Positions 1-10,603 are shown, counted from the stretch's first letter. The stretch is 47,758 bases of DNA from Desulfotomaculaceae bacterium (GCA_028702435.1 JAQVOX010000003.1:1-47758); one strand, 5' to 3'. Numbers and translations: made by a program. The notes: generated from the letters alone by a model not told the origin.

Positions 1-332
1 TAAAATATATCAAAAGTTTGATATTTGGCTCTTAGTTGTTGCTTGGAATTACTACTCGCTTTAGCTTTCACTTCAACGAGAGTCATGTGTTTGTTTCCAT
101 CCATCCACTGTTTAGTTTTCAAAGACCATTTTTCTTGCTTGCCGTAATGCTTTTAAATTTTAACACTTCAATTTATTCAAGTCAAGAACAATTTCATTAT
201 TTTTTGCTGTGTTTTTAATGTGAGACATTTTTTACAGCAACAGTTGTAAGTTTATCACTTTACCCGATCATAAGTCAATAGTAATTAATGGTACATTTTA
301 TAATTGGTATATAGTAATAACTGCAAGAGACT

Positions 333-3300
333 TTAAATTTTCATATCTATACCTAGACTAAAAAGGTATAAGTACTTTTCTTTTACACGACGCTTGAATA
401 TATTCTCTACGGCGATGGTATACAGATTTAACTGACCACCGTAAAGTAAGGCTAACTCTTCCTGTTGGTCTTTAAAAATCCGGTCAGTCTTATAATCCAA
501 TAGTAAGAGGCCATCACCTTCATCAACCAAGCAATCAATAACTCCCTGTACCAGCACTACCTCGTCAGATTTAGCAGACGCTCCAGGATAAACTCTTCCA
601 ACGGGTAGCGCCAGAGTAAAAGGAAGTTCTCTCCACACCTCCCGGCCTGCCACCACCCGCTTGCCAAGATGTGAATTAAAAAAAGATGCTATTTGCTCTA
701 TCGGAACCGACCGGGCCTGCTCACTGGTCAATAGTTCCCGTTCTACCATCTCTTCAACCTGTTCTTTGATCGCCACGGCATCTGTAACATTTTTCAAATT
801 AAGAACCTGCATCACTAGGTGCATGGCTGATCCTTGTTCAGCCGCGGTCAAACCAAGTTCCCCTTGCAAAAATTTAGGTCTGACGCCGGTAGCTGGGCGG
901 AGTTCCCGGCTATATTCCCTATCCTCTACAGCATGTAGTTCAAACCGGCGCACCAAGTGTGTCACGGAAGACTTAGCCGCCGAGCCGCTTAGACCCGTAT
1001 CCGGATAACGCCATGCCAACCGGCTTTTTATGGTATCAGCAAGCTGGCCGGGTGGCTCTAACGGTTCCATTTTCCGCACCAGGTTAAAAAAATTATACTC
1101 TTTTTGCTTTGCCGATTCCGTAACAATTCGCCCATCATTAATAGATACTTTCCAGCACGAGGGGTCATCCGTCATCAATGTCAGCGGGCTGTCACCGTAA
1201 AGAGCCAGTTGTCTAATTTTTAAACCATCCTTATGACGTGCCAACGCCGGTAGCAGCCAGTCCAGGTAAGTTTTCGCCCCGGCTAACTCGCCGTCCGGTA
1301 AAACCTCCTCATCTGTCATTATTTGACTGCACCACCGTTGAGCACACGCTGGAAGGTTGCGAGCGGAGCCAACCAAAATCAACTTCTCCCGCGCCCGCGT
1401 CATGGCCACATATAAGATTCGCATTTCCTCAGACAAAGCCTCAATTTTCAACTCATGCTGTAGAGCCAGTTTTGCTATAGTGGGATAGGTTATTCTATTT
1501 TCCGCGTCAATAAACTGCGGTCCTATGCCCAGATCCTTGTGCAACAGCATAGGAGAATTTAGGTCTTTAAAGTTAAATTTTTTACCTAGCCCGGCTACAA
1601 TAACCACTGGAAATTCCAAACCCTTACTCTTGTGAATGCTCATAATCCGCACCACATTTTCTTTTTCGCTCAGGGTCCGGGCCGCTCCCAGGTCATGGCC
1701 TTTTTCCTGAATACGCTCGATAAATCGCAAGAAAAGAAACAGGCCCCTAAAGGTCGTTACTTCGTATTGCATTGCCCGGTGCTGCAGCACCCGCAAGTTA
1801 GCCTGACGCTGCTCACCACCGGGCAGTCCCCCCACAAAATCATAATATCCAGTCTCCCGGTAGAGCATCCAGATCAGGTCAGCCAGAGTGCCTTGTCTGG
1901 CAGCTGTACGCCACCTTTCCAGCTTTTCCAAAAAAGCGGTCAGGCAATCCGAAAGTACCCCCTGACGCAACGCTGCCGCAGCCACTACAGCGTCATAAAA
2001 ATCTCCTCGTTGCAAGCAGAGCCTGATCCCGGCCAGGTCACCGGCATTGAGTCCAACAACGGGAGATCTCAAAACTCCCGCCAGGGGTACATCCTGGCGC
2101 GGGTTATCAATCACTTTTAGAAGCGAAAGTATAGTTTCTACTTCAGTCGCTTCAAAATAGCCGGTGGCCAGTTCGGCATAGGCAGGTACACCGGCCTGCT
2201 GAAATTCTTCAATAAAACTATTGGCGTAGCCGGTGGTAGCACGCATGAGTACCACTATGTCACGGTAAGTTGCCGGCCGGTAAATATTTTGGTCATTATC
2301 ATAGATCATTTTCACCCGGCGGTTGGCCTTAGAGCCGTTAACTATTTCCTTAATCAGACCGGCAATTAAGCGGGCTTCCGTTTGAACAGCATCGAGTTCT
2401 TCGAGCTGAGCATGTTCATCTTCATCACGGTCTTTACCCAGTTCCTGCTCAAAATCAGTTCCGTCAAGTATATCAGAAAAGCCGGTACGTTCAATTAAAT
2501 GAAATTCTACGGGTTCGTCTTCATCCGGCCGCTCCCCAGGTACTGCGGGGTAGCTGGCTCCATAAACCAGCTCGGCTCTTCGGTCATAAGACAGCTTTCC
2601 AATCTCAGGTGTCATTAACTGTCTAAAAACAAAGTTCACGGCATTAACTACACCCCGGCGACTGCGAAAGTTTTTGGCTAAATCAAGCCTGCGGTCCGGG
2701 CCTCCTGCCGCCGTCGGATAGTTTGTATATTTATCCAGGAAAAGACCTGGCTCAGCCAGCCGGAAGCGATAGATACTCTGTTTGACATCCCCGACCATAA
2801 ACAAGTTCGGACTGGCTTCCCCCTGCCGGGATACCATCCGTAAGATCTCCTCCTGCACAGCATTTATGTCCTGGTATTCATCGACCATCACTTCCACGAT
2901 TTGCCTACGCAGTTCCAGCGCTACGACCGAGGGAGCCGGCCCCTCCGGACCGTTTTCAGTAAGGATTTGCAGGCAGTAGTGTTCCAGGTCATTGAAATCA
3001 ACTAGCCCGCGGGTTGTTTTCGCTTTCCGGTAAGCCTCATCAAAATCCTGAACCAGACCGGCCAGTTCTTTTATCAATGGAGCAACTATACGTAAGTCAT
3101 CGCATAATTCCTCCGGTGAACGAGAAAAATAACTATTTCTTAGATTCATGATCCGTTTTTTTACATTATCACGTAAAGCCATAACTTGAACTTTTAAATT
3201 TTCATTAACATCAGCCTTTTTAATTCCTTTCAGCCTGCCAAACGAAGCATTATTAAAACCTGTATAGAGCTCGGCCCAATTCATGTTTATATTACATTCC

Positions 3301-4145
3301 TGATATAGGTTACATACAAGCTCACGATCAGCCTCAAGAGTGTCTAGGTAAGCATGCGGGGCGCCCGGCCGGCCTACCAATTGAATAGCCAAGTCCAATG
3401 TAGCCATAATCCCGGTCAGTTCTAGATTTAGCGCATTCTTTAAGGATGCGCTCCAGGTGAGCTGGTCAAAGGCAGTACCTATCGGGATATCAAAGTTTGC
3501 AGACAGCTTCTTCAACCATTCCACCGGCCGGGGAGTGCTGCGGGCAAACCGGTATACAGCTAGAATAAGCTCTTGCAAGACGGTATCTCCCCTATTCCCT
3601 CCGTAACAATCGACCAAAGCATTAAATTGGAGGTTGTCCCCGGCAGCATAACGTTGTTCAAACAGCTCTTCCAAAGCATCAACCTGGAGTAGGGTCACCT
3701 CTGTTTCATTTGCCACTCGAAAACCCGGGTCCAGGTCGATCCGGTGAAAATGCCGGCGTAAAATATCCAGACAAAAGGAGTGTATGGTGCTGATCCAGGC
3801 GTGATTTAGCAAAGACATTTGCCGGCGCAGATGTTTTGAACCCGGGTTCTCGGCAAGCTTATCTGCCAGAGCGCGGCCGATGCGCTCCCTCATTTCAGAT
3901 GCCGCGGCGCCGGTAAAAGTCAATACCAGCAAGCGATCCACATCAGTTGGATCCGTAGAGTCAGTAATCCGGCGAATAATCCGTTCCACCAGCACTGCCG
4001 TTTTGCCCGCACCGGCTGCTGCAGACACCAGCAAGTTACCACCGCGGCTACTCATAGCTGCAAGTTGCTCCGGTGTCCACTCTCTTTTCCCACCTTGTTC
4101 TTCATGATTTTTTACATTGCCGTCATTACTCACCTTACTCTTCAC
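333..4145 (-). CDS. addA: ATP-dependent helicase/nuclease subunit A (AddA)
   Basis: 1270 aa; UvrD-like Walker A 'LLVSAAAGAGKTAVLVERI', 'VDEYQDINAVQ' motif II, 'MSIHKSKGLEFPVVIV', C-terminal nuclease motif 'LLLLDYKTDR'; overlaps addB by 11 nt. Confidence 0.97.
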   Translation of the reverse strand: MKSKVSNDGNVKNHEEQGGKREWTPEQLAAMSSRGGNLLVSAAAGAGKTAVLVERIIRRITDSTDPTDVDRLLVLTFTGAAASEMRERIGRALADKLAENPGSKHLRRQMSLLNHAWISTIHSFCLDILRRHFHRIDLDPGFRVANETEVTLLQVDALEELFEQRYAAGDNLQFNALVDCYGGNRGDTVLQELILAVYRFARSTPRPVEWLKKLSANFDIPIGTAFDQLTWSASLKNALNLELTGIMATLDLAIQLVGRPGAPHAYLDTLEADRELVCNLYQECNINMNWAELYTGFNNASFGRLKGIKKADVNENLKVQVMALRDNVKKRIMNLRNSYFSRSPEELCDDLRIVAPLIKELAGLVQDFDEAYRKAKTTRGLVDFNDLEHYCLQILTENGPEGPAPSVVALELRRQIVEVMVDEYQDINAVQEEILRMVSRQGEASPNLFMVGDVKQSIYRFRLAEPGLFLDKYTNYPTAAGGPDRRLDLAKNFRSRRGVVNAVNFVFRQLMTPEIGKLSYDRRAELVYGASYPAVPGERPDEDEPVEFHLIERTGFSDILDGTDFEQELGKDRDEDEHAQLEELDAVQTEARLIAGLIKEIVNGSKANRRVKMIYDNDQNIYRPATYRDIVVLMRATTGYANSFIEEFQQAGVPAYAELATGYFEATEVETILSLLKVIDNPRQDVPLAGVLRSPVVGLNAGDLAGIRLCLQRGDFYDAVVAAAALRQGVLSDCLTAFLEKLERWRTAARQGTLADLIWMLYRETGYYDFVGGLPGGEQRQANLRVLQHRAMQYEVTTFRGLFLFLRFIERIQEKGHDLGAARTLSEKENVVRIMSIHKSKGLEFPVVIVAGLGKKFNFKDLNSPMLLHKDLGIGPQFIDAENRITYPTIAKLALQHELKIEALSEEMRILYVAMTRAREKLILVGSARNLPACAQRWCSQIMTDEEVLPDGELAGAKTYLDWLLPALARHKDGLKIRQLALYGDSPLTLMTDDPSCWKVSINDGRIVTESAKQKEYNFFNLVRKMEPLEPPGQLADTIKSRLAWRYPDTGLSGSAAKSSVTHLVRRFELHAVEDREYSRELRPATGVRPKFLQGELGLTAAEQGSAMHLVMQVLNLKNVTDAVAIKEQVEEMVERELLTSEQARSVPIEQIASFFNSHLGKRVVAGREVWRELPFTLALPVGRVYPGASAKSDEVVLVQGVIDCLVDEGDGLLLLDYKTDRIFKDQQEELALLYGGQLNLYTIAVENIFKRRVKEKYLYLFSLGIDMKI

Positions 4146-7100
4146 CTCCTGATAATTCGGACAATTTATCCCAAATGATGTCTTTTTTCAAAGGAGAAAT
4201 CCGGCGGTAGGTGTTTCCCTCCACCAGTATGTCAAATTTACAGACCGGATGAAAAAGGCAGTATTGACAAGAACGGAAATTCCCCTGCCGGAAGGGTGCT
4301 ATATCTACCTTACCGCTAATAATTTCATTCCCGGCGGATATTAATTGCTTGCGCAGGTGCGCGCGCAGCAATTCAAACTCTTCTCCGGTAAGAACAGCGG
4401 AGTTGGCGGTAAAACTACCGTCTTTCTTTAATTGTACCGGAATTAAATCTGATTTGGTTGTCAGCGTGCTATCCATCATCCTAACGACAGCCGGGTCGGC
4501 CAACACCAATCCTTTCATTTTCATTTCCTTGAGAATCCTTTTTTCCATTTCCTCCCTTGAAGGAATCTTACCGGTAATTTTGATCATCGGATCGTCAATA
4601 CTAAAATACAGGATCGCACCGGGCAGGCCTGGCCTGCCAACCAATTTTTGCGCCTGCTGTATGGCCACTTCCAGGTAGGTCAAAAGTTGTAGTTTCAAGC
4701 CATGAAAAATATCTGAAAGGTTTATGGTCACACGGCCAGATTTATAGTCGATCACCCGCAGGTAGACTCCGGCCTCGGCAGAGGAAGCGTCAATACGGTC
4801 AATCCTGCCGGTTAGGATCAGCTGGCTGCCGTCGGCTAGAATAAAGCTGATAGCGGGAAGTTCACCCTCGGGTCCGAAGGATAGTTCTAACCCAACCGGG
4901 CTAAATTTTCCCCGCCGGGAGTACTCTGACAGTACCAGGGTCGCCCGCTGGACAATACGTTTAATTTTACCGGTAAGATAGCGCTGCCGCGCAGAATCGA
5001 GCAGAATTTCGCTCTGAAGTCCGGGGGCAAGGAAATCCACCACTTCCCCGGCCAGGGAGCGGCACTCTTGCCGACTTATCTTGCCCCAATCAAGCCCACA
5101 CTCTTGAATACGGTCTCCAAACAGCTTTAGCGCCGCGTGAAAGAACCGGCCCCAGTCAGAAGAATCAAGCCTGAAAATAGCCCGGTCTTGCAATCGCAGA
5201 CCATGAGAGAGAAAGTGGGCAAAGGGACAGGCGCGGAATTTTTCCACACCGGAAACACTAGTTTTCAGTGGCCGCCCGTACAGGAGTTTCCCGGTATCGA
5301 AGTCCAGATTGCCTTCCCGGTTGCTATGAAACAGTCCGGAGAGAGAAAGGGCGCATTCCTCCCGCCACTCACTACGAACAAACCAGGAGTAAACGTCCCG
5401 CCAAAGGGGGTCCATGGAATGGCCGGCTTTTGCTTCTCTCAGCTGGGTAACTAGATAGGACAGGCAGCGTCCCGGGTTAGTAACATATTCTAAATGTTCG
5501 GTAATAGCAGCGCCTGGCTCTACCGCCCAAAATTTTTCCTCAACCCAGGGTAACAGCTCCTTTACCCGCGCTACCACTGGGGAGGGCATAATAGTTTCAC
5601 CTTCCTCGTCTGCCAGAGGATAACTGAGGATTAATCGCTCTGTCGAGCGAGTCAGAGCGGTATAAACAAGATATTGCTCTTCAAAAACTTTACTGCGGAC
5701 ACCGGGTGAGAGTTGCAGGCCTACCGCCTGCAAGCTTTCCCGCTCGGAATCGGAAAGAATCCCCCGCTCGGTAAACCGGGCCGGCAGTACACTTTCACAA
5801 ACTCCTAAAATAAAAGAGGCGCGAGCCTCCGGGCTACGGGAGCGATCCAGGGAACCTGCTACAACTTGGTCAAGTCCGGGTGGAATTAAGCCCAAGCGCA
5901 TACTTTCCAGCCCGGACTCCAGGATTGCAGTGTAATCCTCCAAATTTAAATTCTCATCACCCAGCGATTCCACGATCTGATCAAACAATTCGATAAGCAT
6001 GCTCCATATCTGACTTTGCTCCCGGGCAATTTCCAAAAGCCCTTCAACCTCTGCTTGCCGGCTCCAGCTATCTAGAGTTTTTGGAACATTTAGTTCAATT
6101 AACAGGCTAAATAAGGTAGCTGTAATTTCCCGCACATTGCCTGCTTGCCTGACCGCCTGGTGAAAGCCGGCCAACGCGGCAGACGCCTGCCTACGGATCC
6201 GGTTTATATCATCCAATTCCTGGGCTTCAGCCGGGGAAACCTCCGGATTTCCCTCCAGCAAAAAGCGCCGCCTGAACTCCCATGGTTTGGAGTCAATCCA
6301 GCGATTGCCCCTGATGCCGTGTGCCAGCACGTAGTTTTCCAACATGTCAACTTCTTCCCTGGCCAGCGGCACGAGGTCAGTTTTAAGAAAGCGGAATACC
6401 GGATCGTAAGCCCAGTCTTGCACCACTACCTCAAGCGCCGAACGAACCAGTTCAACTAGTGGGTGGCTCATCACCGTCCGCTTGTGGTCGATAAAAACAG
6501 GTATGCCATGGTCGGCAAAAACTGCGGCTATAAGCTGGGCATAAGGATCTAAATCCCTGGTAAGGATAATAATATCCCGGTATTGGTAACCATGATCGCG
6601 GCACAGGCGTGTGATCTCCCGGGCTACTCCCTCTACTTCGGCACGGCGGCCAGCCGCGGCAGCAAGAATAACTCCATCTCCGCAGTTCCTACTAAGAGGC
6701 GCCGGGTGGCAGAAATAATTCTTCTCCAGGCTAGCTATGGCCATACTACGGAATCGAACCGGTTCAGCTAGCACCAGGGGACGTACAACCGGGACTCGCT
6801 CGCGCACTGCTATCTCGCACAGGGCATCATAAGTTTTCCTTGCAGGGTAAAAGAGATCGGTTTCGTCCAGACTTGCAGTTAATGCAGCAAAGTCGGAGCA
6901 TATTGTTATATTGACCCGGCGGGCAGTTCGCAAGAGGGCCGCCAATACTTGGAACTCCTGGGGTGTAAACCCGGTAAACCCGTCCACCCATACCTCCGCC
7001 CCATGGACTGATGTCGATTTCTCCAGACGATTGGCTAATAGATTCAAATAGTCATCAGGGTCAATATAACGACCCACTAAAAAGTTCTCCAAATCACTAT

Positions 7101-7599
7101 ATAAAAGTTGGAGATCTGAAAGCTTATCAGCAAGCAGTCCGTGCTCCCCTGTATCCCTCAGGGATCCAACTCCCTTGGCTAGATCCTCCGGAAGAATACA
7201 GTAGGTTTTCATCTCACCCAGAATATGGCCCAGCGTTTCAGTAAAACCGGACTGCCTGGCAGACCGGCCAAAGAACTTTAAATCTTCCCGCCTTTGTTCC
7301 AAAAGACGGCGCAGTACCATCCGCTTGCCCATTTCACCTATATGCGCCCTGGCAGCCCCACCTACCTCCTGTAGCACTCGAAAAGCCAGACGACGGAAGC
7401 TTAGTACCTGAGCACGAATAAAACCATGCAAACCGCTAAAGGAGGCAAGAGCATACTCCGTCTGAAAAGAAGCCTGTTCCGGTACTAATATAAGTAGCGG
7501 GGAACCGGACGGTTCGTTAAGAAGTTTCCGACGCACTTCATTAAGGCCAGTATGGGTCTTACCTGTACCTGCCCGGCCAACAATAAATCGCAAGGCCAA
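4135..7599 (-). CDS. addB: ATP-dependent helicase/nuclease subunit B (AddB)
   Basis: 1154 aa; N-terminal 'FIVGRAGTGKT', nuclease motif 'VIDYKSG', C-terminal Cys cluster 'CQYCLFHPVC' consistent with AddB Fe-S nuclease domain; adjacent to addA. Confidence 0.97.
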   Translation of the reverse strand: MALRFIVGRAGTGKTHTGLNEVRRKLLNEPSGSPLLILVPEQASFQTEYALASFSGLHGFIRAQVLSFRRLAFRVLQEVGGAARAHIGEMGKRMVLRRLLEQRREDLKFFGRSARQSGFTETLGHILGEMKTYCILPEDLAKGVGSLRDTGEHGLLADKLSDLQLLYSDLENFLVGRYIDPDDYLNLLANRLEKSTSVHGAEVWVDGFTGFTPQEFQVLAALLRTARRVNITICSDFAALTASLDETDLFYPARKTYDALCEIAVRERVPVVRPLVLAEPVRFRSMAIASLEKNYFCHPAPLSRNCGDGVILAAAAGRRAEVEGVAREITRLCRDHGYQYRDIIILTRDLDPYAQLIAAVFADHGIPVFIDHKRTVMSHPLVELVRSALEVVVQDWAYDPVFRFLKTDLVPLAREEVDMLENYVLAHGIRGNRWIDSKPWEFRRRFLLEGNPEVSPAEAQELDDINRIRRQASAALAGFHQAVRQAGNVREITATLFSLLIELNVPKTLDSWSRQAEVEGLLEIAREQSQIWSMLIELFDQIVESLGDENLNLEDYTAILESGLESMRLGLIPPGLDQVVAGSLDRSRSPEARASFILGVCESVLPARFTERGILSDSERESLQAVGLQLSPGVRSKVFEEQYLVYTALTRSTERLILSYPLADEEGETIMPSPVVARVKELLPWVEEKFWAVEPGAAITEHLEYVTNPGRCLSYLVTQLREAKAGHSMDPLWRDVYSWFVRSEWREECALSLSGLFHSNREGNLDFDTGKLLYGRPLKTSVSGVEKFRACPFAHFLSHGLRLQDRAIFRLDSSDWGRFFHAALKLFGDRIQECGLDWGKISRQECRSLAGEVVDFLAPGLQSEILLDSARQRYLTGKIKRIVQRATLVLSEYSRRGKFSPVGLELSFGPEGELPAISFILADGSQLILTGRIDRIDASSAEAGVYLRVIDYKSGRVTINLSDIFHGLKLQLLTYLEVAIQQAQKLVGRPGLPGAILYFSIDDPMIKITGKIPSREEMEKRILKEMKMKGLVLADPAVVRMMDSTLTTKSDLIPVQLKKDGSFTANSAVLTGEEFELLRAHLRKQLISAGNEIISGKVDIAPFRQGNFRSCQYCLFHPVCKFDILVEGNTYRRISPLKKDIIWDKLSELSGGEE

Positions 7600-7726
7600 G
7601 GAATTTCACCACCGTATTTATTTCTAAATTTATATACCCTTCACAAAAAAATAACTCCTCATAATTATAGAGGAATCATATAATAAAAGGATATCTTAAT
7701 TTTAGAATTATATCTGCCCGCATCGT

Positions 7727-8128
7727 TTATTCTTTTGACAATTTACCTGACGCCCGCGCAATAAAGCTATCCACTCGAATAATATAACGCTCGTGTGTTC
7801 CCGTACCAATAAGGTCCACGTCATCCCGAGCCTCTACCTTAAACAAAAGACGTTTGCCGTCAATATCTATGAGTTGTGCTGTCGCGGTAACATTCATACC
7901 TACGGGGGTAGCAGCTAGGTGCTTTACGTTTATCTCAGTCCCCACGGTGGTAAAACCTGCTTCCAATAGCTGGTCTACTGCTGATATCGCTGCACCCTCC
8001 ATCAGAGCAACTAAAGCTGGTGTTGCAAACACACTCACCGAACCGCTCCCACAGGCAATGGCAGTGTTTTTATTATTTACCGCCACCGATAATTTTTCCT
8101 CAATTCCTATCTTTAGTTCTTTGGCCAT
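7727..8128 (-). CDS. Hotdog-fold thioesterase (FlK-like) family protein
   Basis: 133 aa; 'FATPALVALMEGAAISAVDQLLEAGFTTVGTEINVKHLAATPVGMNVTATAQL' is typical of the family. Confidence 0.85.
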   Translation of the reverse strand: MAKELKIGIEEKLSVAVNNKNTAIACGSGSVSVFATPALVALMEGAAISAVDQLLEAGFTTVGTEINVKHLAATPVGMNVTATAQLIDIDGKRLLFKVEARDDVDLIGTGTHERYIIRVDSFIARASGKLSKE

Positions 8129-8300
8129 TAAAACCTCCCGTAAATAAAAAATAATTTAAAATCAATAACATTTTTTAAGGATAAATGAATAAAATGCAAT
8201 ATAATTATATCATTTTTAATCATAATTATCATATCTAATCATAAGATAAACTGTATATTGAATCACCTCTATACCAACATCTTATTCCAAAACATACATA

Positions 8301-8329
8301 TTGACCTATTCGAAATTTTCTGATAACAT
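8301..8329 (+). promoter_or_regulatory. Sigma-A-like promoter of small peptide ORF
   Basis: TTGACC (8301-8306), 17-nt spacer, TAACAT (8324-8329), 39 nt upstream of the 8369 ATG. Confidence 0.55.
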
Positions 8330-8368
8330 TCACAATATACAAAATATATACACATCGGAGGGAACGTT

Positions 8369-8458
8369 ATGGAAATCTCATATGAGAAGCCTATTGAACC
8401 TATTGCTATGGAACAGGAACCAGCTGATATCTACCTTGTACCCATTCTATTTTATTAA
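8369..8458 (+). CDS. Putative 29-aa peptide MEISYEKPIEPIAMEQEPADIYLVPILFY
   Basis: ATG with RBS GGAGGG (8357-8362, 6-nt spacing); TAA stop overlaps start of a strong terminator hairpin; below ORF-track length cutoff. Confidence 0.55.
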   Translation: MEISYEKPIEPIAMEQEPADIYLVPILFY

Positions 8459-8482
8459 GCACCCGCAAATCAGCGGGTGCTT
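8457..8482. terminator. Rho-independent terminator (possibly bidirectional)
   Basis: AAGCACCCGC-AAATCA-GCGGGTGCTT perfect 10-bp stem followed by ATTTCT; lies between convergent units. Confidence 0.8.
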
Positions 8483-8571
8483 ATTTCTCAAGGTGATAAA
8501 TCTGCTCAACTTGCATTTATTTAAATGAAAGTAACAAATATAATTTTTTTTTATATAAACGCACTAATATG

Positions 8572-9198
8572 CTATAGTTTGGGTTCATGTATAAATATGC
8601 TGCCATGGTTAGATCTTTTATAATAGCTTAACCGTTCCGCCCTACTAGTAATATTACCTATATAAGGTTTTTCACCTTCCCTAACGTCAATGATGGCCAT
8701 GGATATGAAAGGATACCGGTTAGGCAAATCAATCTTGTTTCTTTTTATTCTAGGCTCTAATTGCTTGCAGGTGGGTCTAATTAAATTGTCAAAATGCCTG
8801 ATGAAAAGCTTGCATAAACTATCAGCACGCTTTTTTTGTGTAATAATGATAAACACATCACCCATAATATGAGCGATAAAATCTTTCTCCCCGCCATATT
8901 TATCTACTACATTACTTAAAACCTTGGAGGTAAATATAATGATATGGTTTGCACTGGCACAATCGTATTTTTTTTTACATAATCTAACATGAATTATGGA
9001 GAACTTTTGCATTTTTTCAGTACGCATGTTTAACTCTTGCTGTAAGAGAATTTTACCGGGCAATTCGGTGAGAGGATTAATATCCTTGTCTAACTCCAAA
9101 CCAATACGGGGCATGGTATATGGTAATGTCTGTCTTTTCGTTAACAAATTAATACCACATTTGATCAGATCAATAACTTTGAGATAAATGGTATTCAC
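8572..9198 (-). CDS. Degenerate GGDEF-domain protein (probably catalytically inactive)
   Basis: 'NPLTELPGKILLQQEL' resembles the GGDEF N-terminal DPLTGLPG motif; GGDEF signature position reads 'AHIMGDVFIII'. Confidence 0.65.
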   Translation of the reverse strand: MNTIYLKVIDLIKCGINLLTKRQTLPYTMPRIGLELDKDINPLTELPGKILLQQELNMRTEKMQKFSIIHVRLCKKKYDCASANHIIIFTSKVLSNVVDKYGGEKDFIAHIMGDVFIIITQKKRADSLCKLFIRHFDNLIRPTCKQLEPRIKRNKIDLPNRYPFISMAIIDVREGEKPYIGNITSRAERLSYYKRSNHGSIFIHEPKL

Positions 9199-9293
9199 AT
9201 CAAAATCTCCCTTGAAAAAACTTTTGCTTGGCTAATCAAACTTGTTAACAAAAATTCCTGCTTCATGTTATTGGTGTTAAGTCATTTTTGCTC

Positions 9294-9500
9294 CTAAGTC
9301 ACCGTCATTTGCCGGCATATTTTCTTCACAGCGAGCACAGCGGTTGAAGCAAAGATGGACCAGGAGAGCAACACTGCAGGGCCACCCATCAGCCTTGTGT
9401 CCAGGGACGAGACACCTATAAATAAAATCAAGCTGATCTGCAACCGGCAGGAAATCAGGTCAAGGATAGCGAATAAAAATAGGTGCTTAATAAGACCCAA
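9294..9500 (-). CDS. Possible small hydrophobic membrane protein
   Basis: 68 aa hydrophobic ORF divergent from cysteine synthase; TTG start uncertain. Confidence 0.3.
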   Translation of the reverse strand: MGLIKHLFLFAILDLISCRLQISLILFIGVSSLDTRLMGGPAVLLSWSIFASTAVLAVKKICRQMTVT

Positions 9501-9518
9501 ACGTTGGAGGTGAACAGA

Positions 9519-10427
9519 ATGGACATTTTATCCGCTATCGGAAATACACCACTTGTTGAATTAAAAAATCTGAACATGAACCCGAGGGTGAAGATTTACG
9601 GAAAACTGGAAGGCAGCAACCCCGGTGGCTCCGTCAAGGACCGCCCGGCTTATTACATGATAAAAAAAGCTGAGGAATCGGGCGAGCTAACCAGGGGAAA
9701 GATAATCCTCGAGCCCACATCGGGTAATACTGGCATTGCCATAGCTATGATTAGTGTGGCAAAGGGCTACCGGGTCAAACTTGTGATGCCGGGGTGTGTC
9801 AGTATGGAGAGAAGCAAAATTTTAGAGGCCTATGGCGCGGAAGTTGTTCTAACCCCGGCGTGGGAAGGAACAGATGGATCCATTCGGATGGCCCATCAAA
9901 TTATCAATGACGAGCCGGATTTGTACTACATGCCCAATCAGTTCATTAACGAAACTAATTCTCTTGCCCACTACGAAACTACCGGTCCGGAAATATTCGC
10001 CCAGACCAACGGAGAATTGGACGTGTTCATCGCCGGAATGGGGACCACAGGTACGTTGATGGGGACAGGCTATTACCTGAAGAAGAAAAAGCCTGGGGTC
10101 CGGGTCATTGGTGTCGAACCGGTTAAGGGGCATACCATTCAAGGTCTGAAAAACATGGAAGAAGCTATTGTCCCGAAGCTTTACCGGCCCGAGCTACTGG
10201 ATGAAAAGATTACCATTGAAGATAATGAAGCATTTGAAACAGCCAGGATGCTAGCCACAAAAGAAGGCATTTTTGCAGGCATGTCCAGCGGCGCAGCCGT
10301 GGCCGGAGCCCTTAAGGTTGCTAACAGTATGGAATCGGGTGTCATCGTGACCATCCTGCCGGACCGAGGTGATCGGTACTTAAGCACCAACCTGTTTATG
10401 TCCATATGCGCTAAATGTTCTCCCTAA
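9519..10427 (+). CDS. Cysteine synthase (PLP-dependent, CysK/CysM family)
   Basis: 'IGNTPLVEL', 'EGSNPGGSVKDRPA', 'EPTSGNTGIAIAM'; ATG at 9519 preceded by TTGGAGG; ORF track start at 9483 (GTG) lies upstream of the RBS. Confidence 0.95.
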   Translation: MDILSAIGNTPLVELKNLNMNPRVKIYGKLEGSNPGGSVKDRPAYYMIKKAEESGELTRGKIILEPTSGNTGIAIAMISVAKGYRVKLVMPGCVSMERSKILEAYGAEVVLTPAWEGTDGSIRMAHQIINDEPDLYYMPNQFINETNSLAHYETTGPEIFAQTNGELDVFIAGMGTTGTLMGTGYYLKKKKPGVRVIGVEPVKGHTIQGLKNMEEAIVPKLYRPELLDEKITIEDNEAFETARMLATKEGIFAGMSSGAAVAGALKVANSMESGVIVTILPDRGDRYLSTNLFMSICAKCSP

Positions 10428-10550
10428 ATATAACGTAATAATATCGTATTCCTTAACCCTACCTTGTTAAAAGTAGATCTGATAACAGCATAGCTGCCAC
10501 CTGCTGCACTTGCCTTCTCAATAAGCTAAAGTTAGACTAATTAAATTGCT

Positions 10551-10603
10551 AAAAGTCCTTGTGTCAAATAATCGCTCTAAACGGTTTGTCTACAAGGACT
10601 TTT
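10551..10603 (+). terminator. Possible terminator hairpin downstream of cysteine synthase
   Basis: AAAAGTCCTTGT / ACAAGGACTTTT 12-bp stem with a long (~29 nt) loop. Confidence 0.45.

Noticed and set aside
36-218. 60-aa ORF at the window start
   Set aside because: AT-rich, low-complexity translation, no RBS or family resemblance; likely spurious
661-2120. Several + strand ORFs inside addA (661-1008, 1238-1480, 1632-2120)
   Set aside because: Antisense shadows of a clearly coding gene; no recognisable domains
4349-7244. + strand ORFs inside addB
   Set aside because: Antisense to addB; compositional artefacts
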